This document shows positions 42,575 to 54,930 of a DNA stretch of 64,000 nucleotides, piece by piece. Positions within the stretch are counted from its first letter, which is position 1. Each line of letters begins with the position of its first letter. The DNA is taken from the NCBI RefSeq assembly GCF_904849725.1, contig NC_058518.1, positions 416,151,081 through 416,215,080 of the forward strand, given 5' to 3'. The translations under genes and the position numbers were made by a program. Origin of the DNA: Hordeum vulgare subsp. vulgare (Eukaryota; Streptophyta; Magnoliopsida; Poales; Poaceae). Under the pieces are notes generated by a model. It searched no databases. It was not told the DNA's origin and saw nothing but the letters and a program-made list of their open reading frames with translations.

Positions 42575-44710
42575 AACCAACCATATAACTCAAATACGCA
42601 TAAAACAACGTCGAACCTTAAGTGTGCAGACCCTGCGGGTTCGAGAACTATGTAGACTTGACCTGAGTGACTCCTCGGTCAATATCCAATAGCGAGACCT
42701 GGATGCCCATATTGGATCCCACATATTCTATGAAGATCTTATCGTTTGAACCTCAGTGCCAAGGATTCATATAATCCCGTTTGTCATTCCCTTTGTCCTT
42801 CGGTATGTTACTTGCCCGAGATTCGATCGTTAGTATCCACATACCTATTTCAATCTCGTTTACCGGCAAGTCTCTTTACTTGTACTGTAATACAAGATCC
42901 CGCAACTTACATTAAGTCACATTGCTTGCAAGGCTTGTGTGTGATGTTGTATTACCGAGTGGGCCCCGAGATACCTCTCCGTCACACGGAGTGACAAATC
43001 CCAGTCTCGATCCATACTAACTCAACGAACACCTTCGGAGATACCTGTAGAGCATCTTTATTGTCACCCAGTTACGTTGCGACGTTTGATACACACAAAG
43101 CATTCCTCCGGTGTCAGTGAGTTATATGATCTCATGGTCATAGGAACAAATACTTGAAACACAGAAAACAGTAGCAACAAAATAACACGATCAACATGCT
43201 ACGTCTATTAGTTCGGGTCTAGTCCATCACGTGATTCTCCTAATGACGTGATCCAGTTATCAAGCAACAACACCTTGTATATAATCAGAAGACCCTGACT
43301 ATCTTTGATCAACTGGCTAACCAACTAGAGGCTTGCTAGGGACAGTGTTTTGTCTATGTATCCACACATGTATATAAGTCTTCATTCAATACAATTATAG
43401 CATGGATAATAAACGATTATCTTGATACAGGAATTATAATAACAACTGTATTTATTATTGCCTCTAGGGCATAATTCCAACAACACATTCTTCCTACATT
43501 TGTCCGGATATATACTTTCTGTCTGATCCAAACAGTGCGTGCATGCATTGTATCCCTTGTTTGACTGTCCTGAAATGTTACTAAGAGCAGGCCAATTATT
43601 GATGGTTATGAAAAGCAACGCTCGAAGGTCAAATTCCTCTTGTTTGTGCTCATCCCACACACGTACACCTGGTTCGGCCCACAGCTGTAAAAGTTCATCA
43701 ACTAATGGCCTTAGGTACACATCAATATCGTTGCTGGATTGCTTTGGACCTTGGATAAGCACTGGCATCATAATGAACTTCCGCTTCATGCACAACCAAG
43801 GAGGAAGGTTGTAGATACATAGAGTAACGGGCCAGGTGCTGTGACTGCAACTCTGCTCCCCAAAAGGATTCATGCCATCTGTACTCAGACCTAACCATAA
43901 GTTCCTTGCATCAGCTGCAAATCTTGGGAACTCTCTCTCGATTTTTCTCCACTGCCGACCATCAGCGGTGTGCCTCAACTTATCGTCTTTCATACGATCT
44001 TCCATGTGCCATCGCAACAACTTCGATTGATCTTTATTTCTGAACAGACGTTTCAACCGTGGTATTATAGGAGCATACCACATCACCTTGGCAGGAACCC
44101 TCTTCCTGGGTGGCTCGCCCTCAATATCACCAGGGTCATCTTTTCTGATCTTATACCGCAATGCAGTGCATACCGGGCATTTATCCATATTCTCGTACTT
44201 CTCACCGCGATAGAGGATGCAGTCATTAGGGCATGCATGTATCTTCTGCACATCTAATCCTAGAGGGAAGACAAGCTTCTTTGCTTCGTACGTGCTGGCG
44301 GGCAATTCGTTCTTTCTTGGAAGCATCTTCTTCATCAGTACCAGCAACTTTTCGAATGACGAGTCAGTCACACCGGTCTCTGCCTTCCACTTCAGCAATT
44401 CCAGTGTGCTACCCAGCTTCTTCTGGCCATCTTCACAAGTTGGGTACAACAATTTGTTGTGGTCCTGTAACATCTGCTCGAACTGCAACCTCTCCTTTTC
44501 TATGTCGCAACCTTGCCGTGCATCAGAAATGACCCGGCCAAGATCATCAGCGGGCTCATCTGGTTCCCGTTCTTCATCCTGATCTTCTTCTTCATTGTCT
44601 TCCATTGCGGTATCAGCATACTCAGGGAACATAGATCGGTAGTTGTCATCATCGTTCTCTTCTTCTTCATCGTCGTCTTCCATCATAACCCCTCTTTCTC
44701 CGTGCTTGGT
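42572..44710 (-). repeat. Templated duplicate of 51820-53958 (LTR half plus TNP2 N-terminal exon)
   Basis: 2139 bp, same length as its source 51820-53958. By eye the two are identical apart from at least one base (T at about 43925 against C at about 53173). It begins and ends with GGT. It contains 911 bp of Angela LTR and 1228 bp of TNP2 N-terminal coding sequence, sitting inside the element's other LTR. The coding part (43483-44710) therefore is a copy and not an independent TNP2 gene. Confidence 0.88.
43483..44710 (-). pseudogene. TNP2 N-terminal fragment, duplicated copy
   Basis: Encodes the acidic N-terminal region, then PNDCILYRGEKYENMDKCPVC, the WHMEDRMKDDKLRH and GLSTDGMNPFGEQS blocks of the TNP2 core, up to CTHCLDQTESIYP, and then reads into LTR sequence. 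It is preceded by truncated LTR and not by the N-terminal zinc-like domain. No promoter or start context of its own; certainly non-functional. Confidence 0.9.
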
Positions 44711-45617
44711 AACCAACCATATAACTCAAATACGCATAAAACAACGTCGAACCTTAAGTGTGCAGACCCTGCGGGTTCGAGAACTATGTAGACATGACCC
44801 GAGTGACTCCTCGGTCAATATCCAATAGTGGGACCTGGATGCCCATATTGGATCCCACATATTCTACGAAGATCTTATCGTTTGAACCTCAGTGCCAAGG
44901 ATTCATATAATCCCGTATGTCATTCCCTTTGTCCTTCGGTATGTTACTTGCCCGAGATTCGATCGTTAGTATCCACATACCTATTTCAATCTCGTTTACC
45001 GGCAAGTCTCTTTACTCGTACCGTAATACAAGATCCCGCAACTTACATTAAGTCACATTGCTTGCAAGGCTTGTGTGTGATGTTGCATTACCGAGTGGGC
45101 CCTCAGATACCTCTCCGTCACACGGAGTGACAAATCCCAGTCTCGATCCATACTAACTCAACGAACACCTTCGGAGATAGCTGTAGAGCATTTTACAATC
45201 ACCCAATTACGTTGCGACGTTTGATACACACAAAGCATTCCTCCGGTGTTAGTGAGTTATATGATCTCATGGTCATAGGAACAAATACTTGACACGCAGA
45301 AAACTGTAGCAACAAAATGACACGATCAACATGCTACGTCTATTAGTTTGGGTCCAGTCCATCACGTGATTCTCCTAATGACGTGATCCAGTTATCAAGC
45401 AACAACACCTTGTATATAATTAGAAGACCCTCACTATCTTTGATCAACTACCTAGCCAACTAGAGGCTTGCTAGGGACATTGTTTTGTCTATGTATCCAC
45501 ACATGTATATAAGTCTTCATTCAATACAATTATAGCATGGATAATAAACGATTATCTTGATACAGGAATTATAATAAAAACTATATTTATTATTGCCTCT
45601 AGGGCATAATTCCAACA
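44708..45617 (-). repeat. Angela 3' LTR, proximal piece
   Basis: 910 bp from GGT to TCCAACA, matching the U3-side half of the LTR but with roughly thirty or more differences from both 51820-52730 and 42572-43482. It is thus the element's own old 3' LTR. Together with 41669-42571 it makes one LTR of about 1.81 kb. The polypurine tract AAGTGGGAGAC (minus strand) lies at 45618-45628. Confidence 0.88.
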
Positions 45618-45669
45618 GTCTCCCACTTGCACTAGAGTCATTAATCTAGCCCTCACATCATCATGCGAA

Positions 45670-48600
45670 TTACATTGTAATAAATCTAACACCCATACAG
45701 TTCTCGTGTTGATCATGCTTTGCCCGCGGAAGAGGTTTAGTCAGTGGGTTTGCTACATTCAGATCCGTGTGCACTTTGCATATATTTGCGTCCTCCCCTT
45801 CGACATAGTCGCGGATGAGGTTGAAGCGTCGTTTGATGTGTCTGGTCTTCTTGTGAAACCGTGGTTCCTTTGCTAAGGCAATGGCACCCGTGTTGTCACA
45901 GAACAAGGTTATTGGATTCAGTGCGCTTGGCACCACTCCAAGATCCGTCATGAACTGCTTCATCCAGACACCCTCCTTAGCTGCCTCCGAGGCAGCCATG
46001 TACTCCGCTTCACATGTAGAATCTGCTATGACGCTTTGCTTGGAACTGCACCAGCTTACCGCACCCCCATTAAGAATAAATACGTATATGGTCTGCGACT
46101 TAGAGTCGTCCGGATCTGTGTCAAAGCTTGCATCGACGTAACCCTTTACGGCGAGCTTTTCGTCACCTCCATACACGAGAAACATCTCCTTAGTCCTTTT
46201 CAGGTACTTCAGGATATTCTTGACCGCCGTCCAGTGATCCACTCCTGGATTACTCTGGAACCTGCCTGCCATACTTATGGCCAGGCTAACATCCGGTTTA
46301 GTGCACAACATTGCATACATGATAGAGCCTATGGCTGAAGCATAAGGGACGGAGCGCATATGCTCTCTATCCTCATCAGTTGCTGGGAAGTGAGTCTTAC
46401 TCAATCTCGTACCTTGTAAAACTGGCAAGAACCCCTTCTTGGACTGTTCCATTTTGAACCTCTTCAAAACTTTATCAAGGTATGTGCTTTGCGAAAGTCC
46501 TATCAGGCGTTTTGATCTATCCCTATAGATCCTAATGCCTAGAATGTAAGCAGCTTCTCCTACGTCCTTCATAGAGAAACTTTTATTCAAGTAATCCTTT
46601 ATGCTCTCCAAAAACTCTACGTTGTTTCCAATCAACAATATGTCATCCACATATAATATTAGAAACGCCACAGAGCTCTCACTCACTTTCTTGTAAATAC
46701 AAGATTCTCCAACCACTTGTATAAACCCAAATGCTTTGATCACCTCATCAAAGCGTTTGTTCCAACTCCGAGATGCTTGCACCAGTCCATAAATGGATCG
46801 CTGGAGCTTGCACACCTTGTTAGCATTCTTAGGATCGACAAAACCTTCGGGTTGCATCATATACAAGTCTTCCTTAAGGAAACCGTTAAGGAACGCCGTT
46901 TTGACATCCATCTGCCAGATTTCATAATCAAAAAATGCAGCTATTGCTAACATGATTCTGACGGACTTAAGCATCGCTACGGGTGAGAATGTCTCATCGT
47001 AGTCAACTCCTTGAACTTGTGAAAAACCCTTTGCCACAAGTCGAGCTTTATAAACGGTCACATTGCCGTCAGCGTCCGTCTTTTTCTTAAAGATCCATTT
47101 GTTCCGAATAGCCTTGCGGCCCTCAGGTAGTACATCCAAAGTCCACACTTTGTTTTCATACATGGATCCTATCTCGGACTTCATGGCCTCCAGCCATTTG
47201 TTGGAATCTGGGCCCAACATTGCTTCTTCATAATTTGCAGTTTCATTGTTGTCTAACAACATGATTGACAAAACGGGATTATCGTACCACTCTGGAGCAG
47301 CACGTGGTCTCGTCGACCTGCGTGGTTCGATAGGAACTTGAACCGGAGTTTCATGATCATCATCATCAACTTCCTCCTCAGCCGGCGTAGCAACGACAGG
47401 GGTATCCCCTTGACCTGTGCCACCATCCAGAGAGATGAGAGGTTCGACAACCTCATCAAGTTCTATCTTCCTCCCACTCAATTCTCTCGAGAGAAACTCC
47501 TTCTCGAGAAAAGCTCCGTTTTTAGCAACAAACACTTTGCCCTCGGATTTGAGATAGAAGGTGTACCCAACTGTCTCTTTTGGGTAAACTATGAATACAC
47601 ACTTTTCCGCTTTGGGTTCCAGCTTTTCAGGCTGAAGCTTTTTGACATAAGCGTCACATCCGCAAACTTTAAGAAATGACAACTTTGGCCTTTTGCCATA
47701 CCACAGTTCCTATGGTGTCGTCTCAACGGATTTTGATGGTGCCCTATTTAAAGTGAATGCAGCTGTATCTAATGCATAACCCCAAAGCGATAACGGCAAA
47801 TCGGTAAGAGACATCATAGATCGCACCATCTCTAATAAAGTACGATTACGACGTTCGGACACACCATTACGCTGTGGTGTTCCAGGCGGTGTCAACTGTG
47901 AAACAATTCCACATTGTCTTAAGTGAGCACCAAACTCGAAACTCAGATATTCACCCCCACGATCAGACCGTAGGAACTTGATCTTCTTGTTACGATGATT
48001 TTCAACTTCACTCTGAAATTGCTTGAACTTTTCAAATGTTTCAGACTTGTGCTTCATTAAGAAGACATAACCATATCTGCTCAAATCGTCAGTGAAGGTG
48101 AGAAAATAACGATATCCGCCGCGTGCCTCCATGCTCATCGGACCGCACACATCGGTATGTATGATTTCCAACAAGTCACTGGCACGCTCCATTGTTCCGG
48201 AGAATGGATTTTTAGTCATCTTGCCCATGAGGCATGGTTCGCACGTGTCAAGTGAATCAAAGTCAAGTGACTCCAAAAGTCCATCGGTATGGAGTTTCTT
48301 CATGCGCTTTACACCAATATGACCTAAGCGGCAGTGCCATAAAAACATGGCGCTATCATTGTTAACTCTAAATCTTTTGGTCTCAATGTTATGTATATGT
48401 GTATCATCACTATCAAGATTCAATATGAACAATCCTCTCACATTGGGTGCATGACCATAAAAGATGTTACTCATAGAAATAGAACAACCTTTATTCTCTG
48501 ACTTAAAAGAGTAACCGTCTCGCAACAAACAAGATCCAGATATAATGTTCATGCTCAACGCAGGCACTAAATAACAATTATTCAAGTTCATAACTAATCC

Positions 48601-49653
48601 CGATGGTAACTGAAGTGAAACTGTGCCGACGGCGATTGCATCAACCTTGGAACCATTTCCTACGCGCATCGTCACTTCATCTTTCGCCAGCCTTCGCCTA
48701 TTCCGTAGTTCCTGTTTCGAGTTGCAAATATGAGCAACAGAACCGGTATCGAATACCCAGGCACTACTACGAGAGCTGGTTAAGTACACATCAATAACGT
48801 GTATATCAAATATACCTGATTTTTCTTTGGCCGCCTTCTTATCAGCCAGATACTTGGGGCAGTTGCGCTTCCAGTGACCCATACCCTTGCAATAGTAGCA
48901 CTCTGTTTCAGGCTTAGGTCCAGCTTTGGGTTTCTTCATCGGATTGGCAACAGGCTTGCCGCTCTTCTTTGAATTACCCTTCTTGCCTTTGTCGTTTCTC
49001 TTGAAACTAGTGGTCTTATTCACCATCAACACTTGATGCTCTTTACGGAGTTCAGACTCTGCGACTTTCAGCATCGCAAACAACTCGTCGGGTGACTTGT
49101 TCATCCCTTGCATGTTGTAGTTCAACACAAATCCCTTATAGCTTGGCGGCAGTGATTGAAGAATTCTGTCAGTGATAGCCTCTTGCGGGAGTTCAATCCC
49201 CAGCTCAGCTAGACAGTTTGAGTACCCAGACATTTATAGCACATGTTCACTGACAGACGAATTCTCCTCCATCTTGCAAGCATAGAATTTCTCGGAGGTC
49301 TCATACCTCTCGATCCGGGCGTTCTTCTGAAAGATAAACTTCAACTCCTGGAACATCTCATATGCTCCATGACGCTCAAAGCAACGTTGAAGTCCCGGTT
49401 CTAAGCCATACAAGACTGCACATTGAACTACTGAGTAGTCCTCCTTACGTGTTAACCAAGCGTTCTTAACATCCTGGTCAGCCGTAGCGGGTGGTTCATC
49501 TCCTAGCGCAGCATTAAGGACATAATCCTTCTTCCCAGCTTGTAGGATCAACTTAAGATTACGAGCCCAGTCTACAAAGTTGCTTCCATCATCTTTCAAC
49601 TTAGCTTTCTCTAGGAACGTATTAAAATTCAGGGTGACTGTCGCGTGAGCCAT
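45670..49653 (-). pseudogene. Angela gag-pol polyprotein, two in-frame stops
   Basis: One continuous frame of about 1328 codons interrupted by TAA at 49234-49236 (gag) and TAG at 47710-47712 (after integrase). Domain order: gag (MAHATVTLNFNTFLEK at the start), CCHC knuckle CYYCKGMGHWKRNC, protease DTGS, GAG-pre-integrase with WHCRLGHIG, integrase with Asp in HTDVCGP, SDRGGEY and Glu in GVSERRNR, reverse transcriptase with QMDVKTAFLNG and YVDDI, RNase H with CEAEYMAAS and LFCDNTGAIALAK. Apart from the two stops it looks well preserved, so the element is fairly young. It is expressed from the 5' LTR if at all. Confidence 0.93.
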
Positions 49654-50907
49654 GATCTACAACACAAATATATTCAAAGTGGACTTAGACTATGTTCAAG
49701 ATAATTAGAGTTTAACTTAATCAAATTACTTGCTAAACTCCCACTCAAAAAGTACATCTCTCTAGTCATTTGAGTGGTTCATGACCCACTTACACTAGCT
49801 CAAGTCCGATCATCACGTGAGTTGAGTATAGTTTCAGTGAAAAGCATCCCTATGCTAATCGTATCAACTATATGATTCATGATCGACCTTTCGGTCTCAT
49901 GTGTTCCGAGGCCATGTCTGCACATGCTAGGCTCGTCAAGCTTAACCCAAGTGTTCCGCGTGTGCAACTGTTTTGCACCCGTTGTATGTGAACGTTGAGT
50001 CTATCACACCAGATCATCATGTGGTGTCTCGAAACGATGAACTGTAGCAATGGTGCACAGTCGGGGAGAACACAATTTCGTCTTGAAATTTTAGTGAGAG
50101 ATCACCTCATAATGCTACCGTCGTTCTAAGCAAAATAAGGTGCATAAAAGGATTAACATCACATGCAATTCATAAGTGACATGATATGGCCATCATTGCG
50201 TGCTCCTTGATCTCCATCACCAAAGCACCGGCACGATCTTCTTGTCACCGGCGCCACACCATGATCTCCATCAATGTGTCGCCATCGGGGTTGTCGTGCT
50301 ACTCATGCTATTACTACTAAAGCTACATCCTAGCAAAATAGTAAACGCATCTGCAAGCACAAACGTTAGTTTAAAGACAACCCTATGGCTCCTGCCGGTT
50401 GCCGTACCATCGACGTGCAAGTCGATATTATCTATTACAACATGATCATCTCATACATCCAATATATCACATCACATCGTTGGCCATATCACATCACAAG
50501 CATACCCTGCAAAAACAAGTTAGACGTCCTCTAATTTTGTTGTTGCATGTTTTACGTGGTGACCATGGGTATCTAGTAGGATCGCATCTTACTTACGCAA
50601 ACACCACAACGGAGATATATGAATTGCTATTTAACCTTATCCAAGGACCTCCTCGGTCAAATCCGATTCAACTAAAGTTGGAGAAACCGACACTTGCCAG
50701 TCATCTTTGAGCAACGGGGTTACTAGTGGCGATGAAACCAGTCTCTCGTAAGCGTACGAGTAATGTCGGTCCAAGCCGCTTCAATCCAACAATACCGCGG
50801 AATCAAGAAAAAACTAAGGAGGGCAGCAAAACACACATCACCGTCCACAAAAAATTTGTGTTCTACTCGAGAAGACATCTACGCATGAACCTAGCTCATG
50901 ATGCCAC
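49654..50907 (-). other. Angela untranslated leader and primer-binding site
   Basis: Non-coding leader of about 1.25 kb, usual for this family. Directly inside the LTR (minus strand) is TGGCATCATGAGC (50906-50894), a diverged version of the initiator-Met tRNA site TGGTATCAGAGC. ORFs in this region are not supported. Confidence 0.75.
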
Positions 50908-52730
50908 TGTTGGGGAACGTCGCATGGGAAACAAAAAATTTCCTCCGCGAATGAAGACCTATCATGGTGATGTCCATCTACGAGAGGGGATTTCCAATCT
51001 ACGTACCCTTGTAGATCGCACAGCAGAAGCGTTAGTGAACGCGGTTGATGTAGTGGAACGTCCTCACGTCCCTCGATCCGCCCCGCGAACTGTCCCACGA
51101 ACCGTCCCGCGATCCGTCCCACGATCTAGTGCCGAACGGGCAGCACCTCCGCGTTCAGCACACGTACAGCTCGACGATGATCTCGGCCTTCTTGATCCAG
51201 CAAGAGAGACGGAGAGGTACATGAGTTCTCTGGCAGCGTGACGGCGCTCCGGAGGTTGGTGATGATCTAATCTCGGCAGGGCTCCGCCCGAGCTCCACAG
51301 AGACGCGATCTAGAGGTAAAACCGTGGAGTTATGTGGTCGGGATGCCTTGGAAAAGTTGTCTCAAATCAGCCCTAATTGCTCCATATATATAGGAGGATG
51401 GAGGGGAGGCTTGCCTTGAGGCTCAAGGAGCCCCAAGGGCTGCGCCACCAAGGGAGGAGTCCTCCTCCTCCAATCCTAGTCCAACTAGGATTGGAAAGTG
51501 GAGTCCTTCTCTCCTTTCCCACCTCCTTTTTTTTTCTTTCTCTTTGATTTTCTATCCTTGGCGCATAGGACCTTCTTGGGCTGTCCCACCGGCCCACCAA
51601 GGGCTGGTGCGCCACCCCCAAGGCCTATGGGCTTCTCCGGGGTGGGTTGCACCCCCCCTCCCCCCCGGTGAACACCGGGAACCCATTCGTCATTCCCGGT
51701 AACTCCGAAAACCTTCCGGTAATCAAATGAGGTCATCCTATATATCAATCTTCGTTTCCGGACCATTCCGGAAACCCTCGTGACGTCCATGATCTCATCC
51801 GGGACTCCGAACAACATTCGGTAACCAACCATATAACTCAAATACGCATAAAACAACGTCGAACCTTAAGTGTGCAGACCCTGCGGGTTCGAGAACTATG
51901 TAGACTTGACCTGAGTGACTCCTCGGTCAATATCCAATAGCGAGACCTGGATGCCCATATTGGATCCCACATATTCTATGAAGATCTTATCGTTTGAACC
52001 TCAGTGCCAAGGATTCATATAATCCCGTTTGTCATTCCCTTTGTCCTTCGGTATGTTACTTGCCCGAGATTCGATCGTTAGTATCCACATACCTATTTCA
52101 ATCTCGTTTACCGGCAAGTCTCTTTACTTGTACTGTAATACAAGATCCCGCAACTTACATTAAGTCACATTGCTTGCAAGGCTTGTGTGTGATGTTGTAT
52201 TACCGAGTGGGCCCCGAGATACCTCTCCGTCACACGGAGTGACAAATCCCAGTCTCGATCCATACTAACTCAACGAACACCTTCGGAGATACCTGTAGAG
52301 CATCTTTATTGTCACCCAGTTACGTTGCGACGTTTGATACACACAAAGCATTCCTCCGGTGTCAGTGAGTTATATGATCTCATGGTCATAGGAACAAATA
52401 CTTGAAACACAGAAAACAGTAGCAACAAAATAACACGATCAACATGCTACGTCTATTAGTTCGGGTCTAGTCCATCACGTGATTCTCCTAATGACGTGAT
52501 CCAGTTATCAAGCAACAACACCTTGTATATAATCAGAAGACCCTGACTATCTTTGATCAACTGGCTAACCAACTAGAGGCTTGCTAGGGACAGTGTTTTG
52601 TCTATGTATCCACACATGTATATAAGTCTTCATTCAATACAATTATAGCATGGATAATAAACGATTATCTTGATACAGGAATTATAATAACAACTGTATT
52701 TATTATTGCCTCTAGGGCATAATTCCAACA
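50908..52730 (-). repeat. Angela 5' LTR (1823 bp)
   Basis: Complete LTR, from TCCAACA at 52730 to TGTTGGGGAACG at 50908 on the plus strand. A TATA-like box CCTCCTATATATATGGAG lies near 51385-51402 on the minus strand. Several apparent ORFs (50726-51241, 51485-51856, 51994-52242) are LTR translations. Confidence 0.92.
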
Positions 52731-52735
52731 ACACA
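52731..52735. repeat. Target-site duplication ACACA, right copy (Angela)
   Basis: Follows the LTR end at 52730; partner at 41664-41668. The ACACA at 43483-43487 belongs to the copied segment. Confidence 0.85.
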
Positions 52736-54201
52736 TTCTTCCTACATTTGTCCGGATATATACTTTCTGTCTGATCCAAACAGTGCGTGCATGCATTGTA
52801 TCCCTTGTTTGACTGTCCTGAAATGTTACTAAGAGCAGGCCAATTATTGATGGTTATGAAAAGCAACGCTCGAAGGTCAAATTCCTCTTGTTTGTGCTCA
52901 TCCCACACACGTACACCTGGTTCGGCCCACAGCTGTAAAAGTTCATCAACTAATGGCCTTAGGTACACATCAATATCGTTGCTGGATTGCTTTGGACCTT
53001 GGATAAGCACTGGCATCATAATGAACTTCCGCTTCATGCACAACCAAGGAGGAAGGTTGTAGATACATAGAGTAACGGGCCAGGTGCTGTGACTGCAACT
53101 CTGCTCCCCAAAAGGATTCATGCCATCTGTACTCAGACCTAACCATAAGTTCCTTGCATCAGCTGCAAATCTCGGGAACTCTCTCTCGATTTTTCTCCAC
53201 TGCCGACCATCAGCGGTGTGCCTCAACTTATCGTCTTTCATACGATCTTCCATGTGCCATCGCAACAACTTCGATTGATCTTTATTTCTGAACAGACGTT
53301 TCAACCGTGGTATTATAGGAGCATACCACATCACCTTGGCAGGAACCCTCTTCCTGGGTGGCTCGCCCTCAATATCACCAGGGTCATCTTTTCTGATCTT
53401 ATACCGCAATGCAGTGCATACCGGGCATTTATCCATATTCTCGTACTTCTCACCGCGATAGAGGATGCAGTCATTAGGGCATGCATGTATCTTCTGCACA
53501 TCTAATCCTAGAGGGAAGACAAGCTTCTTTGCTTCGTACGTGCTGGCGGGCAATTCGTTCTTTCTTGGAAGCATCTTCTTCATCAGTACCAGCAACTTTT
53601 CGAATGACGAGTCAGTCACACCGGTCTCTGCCTTCCACTTCAGCAATTCCAGTGTGCTACCCAGCTTCTTCTGGCCATCTTCACAAGTTGGGTACAACAA
53701 TTTGTTGTGGTCCTGTAACATCTGCTCGAACTGCAACCTCTCCTTTTCTATGTCGCAACCTTGCCGTGCATCAGAAATGACCCGGCCAAGATCATCAGCG
53801 GGCTCATCTGGTTCCCGTTCTTCATCCTGATCTTCTTCTTCATTGTCTTCCATTGCGGTATCAGCATACTCAGGGAACATAGATCGGTAGTTGTCATCAT
53901 CGTTCTCTTCTTCTTCATCGTCGTCTTCCATCATAACCCCTCTTTCTCCGTGCTTGGTCCAAACATTATAGCCCGACATAAAACCGGACCGAAGTAGGTG
54001 GCTCTAAATGACTCTTGAGGAAGTGTAATCCTTCTCATTCCGACATACAACACATGGAAAAAACATATAGCCACCACCATGCTTGTTCGCATCGGCTGCA
54101 TCTCGAAAATAATGCACGCCTTCTCTGTAAGCGGATGTGCGTCGATCACCGTACATCCATGGATGGCTCATCTGCGTTATACGACAGTATATCAAATACA
54201 A
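52731..54201 (-). pseudogene. TNP2 transposase of X, N-terminal part
   Basis: Starts in a transposase-associated zinc-like domain (MSHPWMYGDRRTSAY near 54165, then FPCVVCRNEKDY), followed by an in-frame TAG at 54004-54006, an acidic Glu/Asp-rich segment, and the TNP2 (transposase_21) core: CPNDCILYRG, CPVCTALRYK, LRWHMEDRMKDDKLRHTADG, GLSTDGMNPFGEQSCSHSTW, NDIDVYLRPLVDELLQLW, and ACTHCLDQT. The frame is cut by the Angela LTR at 52730 after codons for RKNV and resumes at 41663 in frame. One nonsense change plus the insertion make it non-functional. Confidence 0.9.
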
Positions 54202-54722
54202 TCACGATCCTAAAAATTAGTACCGCACGGTCTAAACGAGGAAATATAGTTGCTAACCTTTTAGAATAAGTAGAAATAAAGAGGAAGAGGTTTAAGCGTG
54301 GCTCGGGCATCTCATATCGTAGTTGTGTTCGGTGAACTGAAGCGGCATCGCTCTAACACACATTTCAACAAACACCTCTAGTGCATAAAAAAATGGAGAG
54401 CTAGCACACACCCACACACTTCCATCCAAGAAAAATGCAAGTAAGAGGGGAGAGGGGGGCTGTGCTATATATATGCAGAGGACTTTAGTCCCAGTTTGAG
54501 ACACAAACCGGTACTAAAGGTAGCGCACATGCGGGCTGCACACCGCGTAGCCCTTTAGTCCCGATTTGAGACACAAACCGGGACTAAAGGCTCCTTACGG
54601 GCCGGGACCAAAGCCTCCTGGGCGGCATTGCGATTTGGGGTGACGTGGCCGGGCCTTTAGTCCCGGCCCAGAGGGGGGCCGAGACTAAAGGGTCCAGGCC
54701 AAAGGCCCGTTTTCCACTAGTG
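54202..54722. repeat. TNP2 upstream region and right terminus of CACTA X
   Basis: 54202-54470 is presumably the TNP2 promoter/leader (GTGCTATATATATGC near 54461 is TATA-like on the plus strand). From 54480 come three TTTAGTCCCGG hairpin units, and then AGGCCCGTTTTCCACTAGTG, ending TAGTG at 54722. Confidence 0.88.
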
Positions 54723-54725
54723 AGT
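54723..54725 (+). repeat. Target-site duplication AGT, right copy (CACTA X)
   Basis: Pairs with 19737-19739. Keeping one copy joins GAGGAGT to TCTTCGCC, restoring the hydrolase reading frame. Confidence 0.9.
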
Positions 54726-54844
54726 TCTTCGCCGAGTTCGGCCGGCGGTGGCAGACCACGCCCGAGGCGAGCTACTGCTTTCGTTCGCTGGACCAGGTCC
54801 TGAGGAGACGCAGAAGGCCCGCGCCCGGCCTCCATGGCAGCACG
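54726..54844 (+). pseudogene. Nucleoside hydrolase (NSH3-like), exon 3, right part
   Basis: Continues exon 3 with EEFFAEFGRRWQTTPEASY. Exon 3 in total (19283-19739 plus 54726-54844) is 576 nt, an exact codon multiple, if the exon ends before GCAAGC at 54845. This implies a GC-AG intron (54845-54930, 86 bp). The last ~20 residues are Arg-rich and do not resemble the family well, so this end of the exon may have decayed. Confidence 0.75.
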
Positions 54845-54930
54845 GCAAGCTCTCGATTCAATCAAACCCTTCCATTTTCTTCATCCTTAATTACAAAGAT
54901 TTTAACTGAAGGGCTTGCTTGTATCTGTAG

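Larger units (their letters stand above)
41669..52730 (-). mobile_element. Angela/BARE-1/WIS-type Copia retrotransposon in the TNP2 gene
   Basis: Minus-strand element: 5' LTR 50908-52730, leader, gag-pol 49653-45670, polypurine tract, 3' LTR. The LTR starts TGTTGGAATTATGCCCTAGA and ends CGTTCCCCAACA (minus strand), as in this Triticeae family. The 3' LTR is in two pieces (41669-42574 and 44708-45617) separated by a copied 2.1-kb segment. Target duplication ACACA on both sides. The polyprotein has two in-frame stops. Confidence 0.9.
19740..54722 (-). mobile_element. CACTA element X, ~35 kb including nested insertions
   Basis: Left end CACTAGTGGGGACAGGGCCT, right end (minus strand) CACTAGTGGAAAACGGGCCT, flanked by AGT on both sides. 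Element genes run on the minus strand: ORF1/ULP1 gene (30920-35004), small ORF (35569-35984), TNP2 (39789-54201). Nested within it are CACTA Y (20315-30897) and an Angela retrotransposon (41669-52730). Without these X would be roughly 15 kb. All coding regions contain stops or frameshifts, so X itself is probably immobile unless helped in trans. Confidence 0.92.

Noticed and set aside
42079..42608. ORFs of 90-120 codons on both strands
   Set aside because: They lie wholly inside an Angela LTR and recur at 51373-51856.
41669..43482. A solo Angela LTR with perfect ACACA duplications
   Set aside because: The right half matches the 5' LTR exactly and the left half does not, with the change at the same GGT where the older LTR resumes at 44708. 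A templated insertion into the 3' LTR explains this better.
43382..44716. A second independent TNP2 gene
   Set aside because: It is an almost identical copy of 52731-53958 with duplicated LTR attached, truncated at both ends.
50726..51241. ORF of 171 codons on the plus strand
   Set aside because: Antisense to the Angela leader and LTR; no domain.
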